A stretch of 64,000 bases of DNA from assembly GCF_016863295.1 (NCBI RefSeq), contig NZ_BOOP01000003.1, positions 526,010 through 590,009 of the forward strand, read 5' to 3'. Below the pieces are notes generated by a model that did not search any database, had not been told where the DNA came from, and saw only the letters and a list, made by a program, of their open reading frames with translations. The DNA is from Planotetraspora phitsanulokensis (GTDB taxonomy: Bacteria; Actinomycetota; Actinomycetes; Streptosporangiales; Streptosporangiaceae). A program made the translations under genes and the position numbers. Shown in pieces: positions 58,437 to 64,000 of the stretch (the stretch's first letter is position 1; each line of letters opens with the position of its first letter).

Positions 58437-58763
58437 TCAGGTCCACACGGGCAGAACCAGCAGGTTCGCTGCCATCAGGGCCGGCTTCGCAGACCGCAGC
58501 CACGCACGGGCCATCTTGACCTCGGGCACCGTCAGCATCGCCGGCTGAACCTCGGCAGACACGGTCATGTGCGCGGTCACAGTCATATGAACGGCACCGA
58601 CCACGTCCGTGGCCGTCCCTGTATCGCTGTCGAAGACCTGATGCAGCTCCGGAACCTCGGGACGCGCCGACTCCTTGAGCACCTCGACGGCCATGTCGAC
58701 GAGAGCCCGGATCAGATCGAACGTATTGAGGACGGGTGGCGGAATCTCGATCGGCTCTCCCAC
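58437..58763 (-). CDS. Hypothetical protein (108 aa)
   Basis: GTG at 58763 follows GAAGGGGG. The product is neutral to acidic with a helical N-half (NTFDLIRALVDMAVEVLKESARPEV) and a beta-rich middle containing two near-identical steps (VHMTVTAHMTVSAEV). No family recognised. It is the first gene inside the tRNA-Pro border, 93 bp downstream of the membrane protein gene on the same strand. Confidence 0.55.
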   Translation of the reverse strand: MGEPIEIPPPVLNTFDLIRALVDMAVEVLKESARPEVPELHQVFDSDTGTATDVVGAVHMTVTAHMTVSAEVQPAMLTVPEVKMARAWLRSAKPALMAANLLVLPVWT

Positions 58764-58855
58764 GCGAACCCCCTTCGGTAAGGATTGCAATCGTGGATGG
58801 ATGCCGCCGAAATCCGCATGATGGTCGCCGTGTTCGGCATCGAGCCGACGGTGCA

Positions 58856-59320
58856 TTACGCGCACGCGGCCCGGATGTGGCGGAGCGACTGCTGAACATC
58901 GCCGCCCGTGTCCGACAGCCCACCCGGCGATGTCGGCAACGTCCGAGCGAACTCGAACAACGCGGCCTGAAGCTCCTTAGACGGGGCACCGTCCACGTCC
59001 GTATACGAGCCCTCAGCGAGCCCATCCGCCATCCGCGTAAGGGTGGACCACAGCGGCGTGGTCTCGTCTGGGGAGACGTATCCGACCGTCGTGCCCTGGT
59101 GCTCGACGATGTCGTCTACCTGACTGACAAGGACCATCGCCCTGTCGCACGGGGACTGCATGTCCTCCCGGTTCGCGGCAGCGAAGGCGCTTGCCGCGAC
59201 CAGCACCACCAGGCCCACCGTGACGCTTACCGCGATCCCCAACCACGGCGGTCGCTTCCTCGACGGCACGGTCGGCTCAGGTGGTTGACCCACTTGGAAG
59301 GTGGCTGGCTCGTCGGCCAT
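58856..59320 (-). CDS. Hypothetical single-pass membrane protein (154 aa)
   Basis: ATG at 59320 follows GGAG. A Pro-rich cytoplasmic segment and basic PSRKRPPW precede one membrane helix (WLGIAVSVTVGLVVLVAASAFAAA, about 27-50), then a mainly acidic extracytoplasmic domain with Cys residues near each end (SPCDRAM and RAACA). No family recognised. Together with the 108-residue gene it probably belongs to the integrated element. Confidence 0.6.
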   Translation of the reverse strand: MADEPATFQVGQPPEPTVPSRKRPPWLGIAVSVTVGLVVLVAASAFAAANREDMQSPCDRAMVLVSQVDDIVEHQGTTVGYVSPDETTPLWSTLTRMADGLAEGSYTDVDGAPSKELQAALFEFARTLPTSPGGLSDTGGDVQQSLRHIRAACA

Positions 59321-59968
59321 GAGGTGCTCCACGGACTGGGGGGAGAACTCGCACCCATTAGACTCCCACCCATCGCACACGGTTGGCGTAGCGACACAGG
59401 GAGTCCCGTGTTGGTGCTCTTGGCTGTGAGCCTGCATCGGGTCTTCTTTCTGCGATCGGTTCGTTGATCGCGGAGCACCCGAGCACATCGACGCGTCAAC
59501 GTCTTTCCGCAGTTCAGAGCACCTGCAGTCGGTCTGCGACATCAGCTCTCGCCCCCCACGACCCCCGCGATCTCACTCGGCACGATCGACTGCAGCCAGC
59601 CCGGCCACGCCGCGCGCACCCCGGCGTCGACGACGTCCTGGAAGCGGGCCAACTACTCCGCGCGCGGACTACGCAAGAACGGATCGGGGCGAGCGGGGCG
59701 AGGCCGCCGGCTTCCTCGCCCCAAGGAGGTCATAGCCGATGACTAGCCCCTGCTGGTGGGCTCACGTGAGGCACCCCCGCTTGACCCGTGGTCAAGCAGC
59801 GCCATCAGGCCGGACACAAGATGATCGTGGTCCCCAAGACGCCGAAAGGGCCGACCCGATCACTCGGATCAGCCCTCTGAGCTGCGTCGGGACGACAGTG
59901 TGCTGGTTCAGGACATAGGAAACGCATGTCTCCAGACATAGGAAACTGCGGCGGTCCAGTGTCTGGCC
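59321..59968. other. 648-bp spacer: SD-preceded small frame, hairpin, 13-bp att-like repeat, IS end
   Basis: A perfect AAGGAGG at 59723 precedes ATG 59739 (59 codons, no family). A hairpin AGGGC/GCCCT with inner CCGA/TCGG lies at 59847-59876. GTCGGGACGACAG (59886-59898) repeats the tRNA-Pro 3' end sequence of 58160-58172. GACATAGGAAAC occurs twice (59912 and 59935), as at IS481-type ends. Confidence 0.5.
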
Positions 59969-60057
59969 GTGTCGAAGGCCAGGCTTGAGATCACTGCGGT
60001 TGTCGTCGAGGGCCGCTCTCAGGCAGAAGTCGCACGCGCGTACGGGGTGTCGCCCAA
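59969..60057 (+). mobile_element. IS481-family transposase, N-terminal relic
   Basis: GTG at 59969 opens SKARLEITAVVVEGRSQAEVARAYGVSP, the N-terminal helix-turn-helix of IS481-type transposases (usually followed by KGWVSKL). Family sequence stops near 60057, where unrelated DNA continues, so the rest of the element is deleted. The repeats just upstream look like its terminal transposase sites. Confidence 0.7.
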
Positions 60058-60184
60058 TCAGGGCGGACGGCAGAGCGGGGAGCCGGTACACGGGTGCGGA
60101 CCGGGCTCTCCCACAGGTGGAGCCGGCCGGAGATGCCGGCGGCCAGCTGCCCCTGCGGCTCGCCGGCGCGCGTGAACACGCTGA

Positions 60185-60682
60185 TCAGGACGGCGGCCAC
60201 GGCGAACTGCCGCCCTCGGCGTCGAGCCGCTCATCCGGCGCCGTTGTCGCGCCATCCGCGCTCAGCGCTCCGCCGCTCGGGCCGACGCCGCTCAGGCCTG
60301 GGCGCTCGTCGCCGACGGGGTCCCAGCCAGCCTCGCCGGGCTGGTCCTCCCGAAGCGAGGTGGGCCAGTCCAGGTCGTAGTAGCTGTGGAGGTCGTGCTC
60401 CTGCTCGGGGGACAGGTGGCCTTCGCCGTCCAGGTCCACACTCGGCGCGTTCTTGAGATACGCCTTCTCGTACGGGACCTCGACGTGGTCGGCGACCCAG
60501 TCGGCGTCCTTGAGGGGGACGAACGCCTCCTTGGTCCCGAACAGCCCCGTCTTCACGCACAACCACTCGGGCCGTCCCGTCGCGTCGTCCGGAAAGACGT
60601 GCTTGACCTCGCCGACCTTGTCCCCGTTTCGGTCGTAGACCGGATGGTCGAGGACCATGGCGATCTGCTCGTGCTTGATCAT
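60185..60682 (-). CDS. PRC-barrel domain protein
   Basis: A 165-residue protein with a PRC-barrel in residues 8-75 (LDHPVYDRNGDKVGEVKHVFPDDATGRPEWLCVKTGLFGTKEAFVPLKDADWVADHVEVPYEKAYLKNAP) and a long acidic, Pro/Gly-rich tail (SPEQEHDLHSYYDLDW then disordered). Single PRC-barrel proteins are common stress-associated actinobacterial proteins of unknown function. The upstream 230 bp are AT-rich near 60725-60770, consistent with its promoter. Confidence 0.87.
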   Translation of the reverse strand: MIKHEQIAMVLDHPVYDRNGDKVGEVKHVFPDDATGRPEWLCVKTGLFGTKEAFVPLKDADWVADHVEVPYEKAYLKNAPSVDLDGEGHLSPEQEHDLHSYYDLDWPTSLREDQPGEAGWDPVGDERPGLSGVGPSGGALSADGATTAPDERLDAEGGSSPWPPS

Positions 60683-60916
60683 CCGTGCCTCCTTCGCGCT
60701 CGCTTTGGGGAACCTTTACCCGCATACCATATCAATTCGGATAAACACCCCTTTATCGCAGCAAAGCGCCATAAGGCTGCCGTCGGAGGAGGTCCTTTCG
60801 CAGATGCCGCGACCGTCACCAAAGAGGGGGACGACCTCTACCGCGCTCGGCGGCGACGACCTGTGAGGCGCCAGAACTCGTGCAGGTCATCTGACCTGGG
60901 CTTATCCTCAGAGCTT

Positions 60917-61600
60917 GTGTTGATCCGCCTCGTCTATCTGCTCATGATCCGTCTGTTCCGCTGGCTGGTGCTCCTGTCGCGAAACGACGCGTCGAAGGAG
61001 GTGGAGATCTTGGTGTTGCGGCACGAGGTCGCAGTGCTCCGCCGTCAGGTCCCCCGTCCGAAGCCAGAGTGGGCCGACCGCGCTGTGATTTCCGGGTTGG
61101 CGCGACTGCTGTCTGAACGTCTTCGGTTCCATCGGATCGTGACTCCGGGCACCCGGGTGGCCTGGCACCGGCGACTGGTCGCCACGGCTCGGCCTCGGGC
61201 ATCGGGTCGGTGAAGGAACGATCCGGCGGATTCTGACGGAGGCCGGACTCGGCCCCGCCCCACGCCGTGCGTCACCGACCTGGCGGCGGTTCCTGACCTC
61301 TCAGGCTTCCGGGATCCTGTCGTGCGACTTCTCGCACGTGGACACGGTCTTCCTCAAGCGCCTGTACGTCTTCTTCGTGATGGAGATCGAGACTCGCCGT
61401 GTGCACATCCTTGGCGTCACCGCCAACCCGACCGGGGCTTGGACTGCCCAGCAGGCCCGGAACCTGCTGATGAACCTGGACGAGCGCGCCGACCAGTTTA
61501 AATTTCTGATCCGGGACCACGATGGCAAGTTCTCACACACCTTCGACGAGGTGTTCACCAGCGGTGGCATACAGATCATCAGGATCAGACGATCAAAAAG
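60917..61600 (+). pseudogene. Integrase-core transposase, internally deleted
   Basis: Three parts of one transposase survive. GTG 60917 to about 61185 gives LIRLVYLLMIRLFRWLVLLSRNDASKEVEILVLRHEVAVLRRQV and HRIVTPGTRVAWHRRLV. After a deletion of some 60 codons the frame shifts to LGHRVGEGTIRRILTEAGLGPAPRRASPTWRRF and SCDFSHVDTVFLKRLYVFFVMEIETRRVHILGV (DDE core with the first Asp). It then ends at FLIRDHDGKFSHTFDEVF...IQIIRI, losing the last catalytic Glu. A hairpin GCCGGA/TCCGGC follows at 61600-61630. Confidence 0.8.
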
Positions 61601-61718
61601 CCGGACTCCCACAGATGAGATCCGGCCTCTGAACTGCTACAACCGAAGACAGGCCGACCAGAAAGACAAACTTCTCCCCGCTGCACGAGGTCAAGACCGC
61701 GGCCTCAGCCATGCCGTC

Positions 61719-62051
61719 CTACCCGACCTCATCAACGAGAAGCTCCGCCGCAGGGTCAGCCTCAAGCCGCTCGTCGGGGATCGGCCGACCGCTACGCAAC
61801 GAAACTCCGTAGGTACCGGCCCGCAGGCGCTCGCTGGCCCGATCGAGTGCAGCCAACCGTGCGCTGAGTTGCTCGGCTACGGCATCGTCAAGAAGCTCTT
61901 GGGCGAGCGGGTTCGCCGAGTCGAAGACCGAGGTCCTCGCATCAGCGGCCGCCTCCAGAGCAGCCGCCCGCTCAGCGGCTGAGTACGTGAGAAGTTCCTT
62001 GATGCGTTCACGTTCACCCTCGATCAACTCACGTGCGTGGGTTGGGTCCAT
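61719..62051 (-). CDS. DksA/TraR-like protein lacking the zinc finger
   Basis: A 110-residue coiled-coil protein (ARELIEGERERIKELLTYSAAERAAALEAAADAR... LSARLAALDRASERL) ending in GTYGVSLRSGRPIPDERLEADPAAE, the DksA C-terminal motif in which the four zinc Cys are all replaced. Such zinc-free members may still enter the RNA polymerase secondary channel (inference). ATG at 62051 follows GGGAG at 6 nt. Confidence 0.83.
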   Translation of the reverse strand: MDPTHARELIEGERERIKELLTYSAAERAAALEAAADARTSVFDSANPLAQELLDDAVAEQLSARLAALDRASERLRAGTYGVSLRSGRPIPDERLEADPAAELLVDEVG

Positions 62052-62408
62052 CTGCAACTCCCTGGTGGTGACTATTGGTGATCAGCGTCGGCGGCGAGAC
62101 CTCAGTTGGCCGACCTTGCGGGGCGTTCGACACCGCGTGTGGTACCGCCGCTCATCGGCCTCGATCTCACTTCCGACGTAGTGCTCGACCGCTCTGGGCC
62201 TTGCTGTCGGCCGGCCCAGGTCATGTGTGCCCCTGACTCTCCTTCGATTAGTGCCCGGGAGGCCACATCTCTTTCGTCTGCTGTCTCCGGCTCGCTGTGA
62301 CGTCACCCGGTGCGAGCCTAGATGGACGAGTTCGTCCAATACGGCGTAGCGTTATCAACCGCTAAGCGCGCCGTCCGGCGTGCCTCGTCCCCGCATCGAG
62401 GAGCAGCG
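62052..62408. other. 357-bp spacer
   Basis: Divergent spacer between the DksA-like and GNAT genes. A short Arg-rich minus-strand frame (62339-62082) shows no family sequence or SD. No further feature recognised. Confidence 0.5.
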
Positions 62409-62996
62409 TTGACTCACGAGGTCACAATCGTCGGTTCGACCATCAGCACACCGCGGTTGCGGCTGCGTCCGTGGCATCAAGATGACGCAGCCGGGGCGCT
62501 CGACATCTACGGCAGCTTGGAGGTCTCCCGGTGGCTGGCCCCGGCAATGGATCACGTCAACGACCTCGACCAGATGCGTGCGGTGATCACCGGATGGATC
62601 GCCGCACCTCTGGGATCCGAAGGGCGCCCGAGTGGTCGGTGGGTGATCGAAGAGACCGGGAGCGGGCGCGTCGCGGGCTCGGGTCAGATTCTTCCGCTGC
62701 CGCCGGAGGGCGAGGACCTGGAGTTGGGCTACCAGCTCGCCCCGTGGGCGTGGGGGCGGGGGTTGGCGGCCGAGGCGGGTCATGCCCTGGCCCACTATGC
62801 CTTCAGCAACGGCGAAGAGGAGGTCTTCGCCGTCGTACGGCCCAAGAACGAGCGCGGCACACGCGCCGCCCGCCGCATCGGGATGGAGTGGGTCGGAGAA
62901 ACGGACAAGTACTACGACCTGCGTCTTCAGGTCTTTCGGCTGCGGAAGGGTGACTTGGACACCTCCGCGCTCGAGCCGGGCCCCGTCGAACGCTGA
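62409..62996 (+). CDS. GNAT family N-acetyltransferase
   Basis: A 195-residue RimJ/RimL-like acetyltransferase. TTG at 62409 follows GAGGAG at 5 nt, better than the ATG at 62322. Landmarks: STISTPRLRLRPWHQDDAAGALDIYG, RWVIEETGSGRVAGSGQI, LELGYQLAPWAWGRGLAAEAGHALAHYAF (acetyl-CoA loop) and NERGTRAARRIGMEWVGETDKYYDLRLQVFRL. Substrate unknown. It stands intact among broken genes. Confidence 0.88.
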   Translation: MTHEVTIVGSTISTPRLRLRPWHQDDAAGALDIYGSLEVSRWLAPAMDHVNDLDQMRAVITGWIAAPLGSEGRPSGRWVIEETGSGRVAGSGQILPLPPEGEDLELGYQLAPWAWGRGLAAEAGHALAHYAFSNGEEEVFAVVRPKNERGTRAARRIGMEWVGETDKYYDLRLQVFRLRKGDLDTSALEPGPVER

Positions 62997-63072
62997 TCCC
63001 GGTTCATGCCTGGTCGTTCTCGAGCGGGACGGCCACACCCTGCCCTGAGCCCGCGCACACACCGAGAACGCC

Positions 63073-63393
63073 CTAGCGAGCGTTTCGCTCCCGCATCGAG
63101 ATGGCGAGGGTGAGCACGTAGCGGGTTCCCGAGGCCCCGAACGGATGGCCCACGGCGACGGCGCCCCCGTTGAAGTTGAGCCGGTCGTCAGGAACCTCGA
63201 AGCATGCCCTCATGGGCGGTGTTCACGCAGCCCGCTGCGATTTCGTCGATGCGGTCCGGGGGAACCCCGGAGTGTTCGCAGGCTGCAACCATCGATAGGC
63301 CCAACAAATCGTCAAGGCGCAGGTGTGAGAGCGAGCCACCGTACTTCCCGAACGGAGTGCGAGCCCTGCCACCACGTACGCATCTGTAGCCAT
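63073..63393 (-). pseudogene. Thiolase (acetyl-CoA acetyltransferase) remnant
   Basis: ATG 63393 opens ATDAYVVAG; one base is then missing and the thiolase N-terminus continues in another frame (RTPFGKYGGSLSHLRLDDLLG... PPDRIDEIAAGCVNTAHEG). Near 63205 it jumps to the C-terminus, FEVPDDRLNFNGGAVAVGHPFGASGTRYVLTLAI, ending at 63073. The catalytic-Cys core (some 290 residues) is deleted. A frameshift plus a large internal deletion make it a clear pseudogene. Confidence 0.85.
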
Positions 63394-63411
63394 GCGCGAA
63401 CGGTAACAACC

Positions 63412-63509
63412 AATGGACTTTTTAGTCCATTCTCGTTGCCAGTCCACGACTCTATTGCCTTGCGGCTGTAAAGCGTCACCGCATCGGTGTAAAATGGACC
63501 AAATAGTCC
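63412..63509. promoter_or_regulatory. Two copies of a TetR-type operator
   Basis: Site 1 (63412-63431) is the perfect dyad AATGGACT-N4-AGTCCATT. Site 2 (63495-63509) is TGGAC-N5-AGTCC. Same core, starts 81 bp apart, lying between the thiolase relic and the TetR gene. Confidence 0.75.
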
Positions 63510-63558
63510 CATAACATGGCGGGATGCGTGAGTGGTGTCGACTGGCCGGGAGGGATTG

Positions 63559-64000
63559 ATGAGGACGCACTTCGCGGAAGTCTTGGCCCGCGAGAGCGCA
63601 TGTCTGGCTGGAGTCACTGATGGGGCGAAGCTGGCCGGCTGGCGCCGCCGGGTGGTCGAGGAGCTCATGACCCCACTGTCGCCGTACGTGCTGGCGATGC
63701 GACAAACAGGTGATGTGCCCGAGCGGGCCGACTTCCTCGATCGGTGGCGCGAACTCATCGCCGAGACGGTTGACCGGTTGCTGCAGTCCGGCACCACGGG
63801 CGACACACACTTCTCCTCAGATCAGACTCGGAGGGCCGATGTCGACGCCCAGAAGAGTGCGGTGCTGATTCTTGCGGCGCTTCATGGAGGCAGCACCCTG
63901 AGTCAGATTGCAAATGACCCTTGGCCACTCAACGCCGCGCTCGACCTCGCGCTCGCGCCTTTTGCGGCAACCAAGGACAACAGCCTCGCAAGGACGGAAA
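63559..64000 (+). pseudogene. TetR-family regulator lacking its DNA-binding domain (runs off the window)
   Basis: The frame from ATG 63559 (GGGAGG upstream) stays open to the window end. Its sequence (RTHFAEVLARESACLAGVTDGAKLAGWRRRVVEEL... FLDRWRELIAETVDRLLQSG... SAVLILAALHGGSTLSQI... PLNAALDLALAPF) matches only the effector domain of TetR proteins. The preceding in-frame codons GREGL resemble the end of the helix-turn-helix (SKEGL), after which a TGA at 63529 blocks the rest. The DNA-binding half is thus missing. A functional truncated protein cannot be excluded. Confidence 0.7.

Noticed and set aside
59991..60200. Minus-strand frame with VLISVFTRAGEPQG
   Set aside because: Overlaps the IS481 relic and the PRC-barrel tail; no start signal or family.
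1..64000. CRISPR array or rRNA operon
   Set aside because: No regularly spaced long direct repeats with unique spacers and no rRNA-like stretches; the 53-bp-period motif has only three short copies and no cas genes.

Overview
The window is high-GC DNA with GTG/TTG starts, 4-bp ATGA/GTGA gene overlaps, ECF41 and BlaI/BlaR1 regulation, a PARG-type macrodomain protein and many secreted lipoproteins. This points to an actinobacterium, most likely a Streptosporangiales-type genome; that placement is inference from gene content. About 50 genes are supported, together with a cluster of broken genes at the right edge.

Left part (1-13300). The window opens inside a sensor histidine kinase. A BlaI/BlaR1-like pair follows, with two perfect 13-bp BlaI-type operators lying between blaI and a divergent dedA-uppP pair (undecaprenyl-phosphate recycling). 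Three copies of a 10-bp motif at an exact 53-bp period follow uppP. Next come an AbrB-family membrane protein, a secreted SGNH hydrolase, a large LuxR/AAA regulator, a class II glutamine amidotransferase, Lgt and an aminoglycoside-phosphotransferase-like kinase.

Sugar locus (13300-24900). Two secreted proteins (a concanavalin-fold protein and an Ig-plus-DUF5107-like protein), a possible small Cys-bearing peptide, a PfkB/KDG-kinase-like sugar kinase, a complete monosaccharide ABC importer and an aldehyde dehydrogenase all lie on the minus strand. A divergent IclR regulator sits at the head. The set reads as uptake and oxidative catabolism of a carbohydrate released outside the cell.

Middle (25700-42700). 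An ECF41 sigma factor is followed by an oxidoreductase-cupin-AhpD operon with a matching ECF41 promoter. Then come GntR plus MFS, a full UDP-glucose dehydrogenase next to a divergent truncated copy, a second MFS, a GPR1/FUN34/YaaH transporter, MerR, a TetR/NAD(P)-binding pair sharing a palindromic operator, a bacterial PARG, a GNAT and a frameshifted SUKH-like gene. Relics of NlpC/P60 and DMT genes lie between them.

Right-centre (43200-57100). An RtcB-PrfH operon (RNA ligation plus release-factor-like ribosome rescue), a secreted BNR-repeat protein, two lipoproteins, a branched-chain-type ABC importer with a LivM-LivG fusion, and a divergent LVIVD-repeat/DUF305 pair.

Right edge (57200-64000). 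After an XRE regulator, the 3' 41 nt of a tRNA-Pro(GGG) gene, starting in the anticodon loop, marks an integrative-element attachment site. To its right the DNA is degraded and mobile: orphan hypotheticals, an IS481-type relic, a PRC-barrel protein, an internally deleted transposase, a zinc-less DksA-like protein, a GNAT, a thiolase pseudogene and a TetR gene missing its DNA-binding domain.
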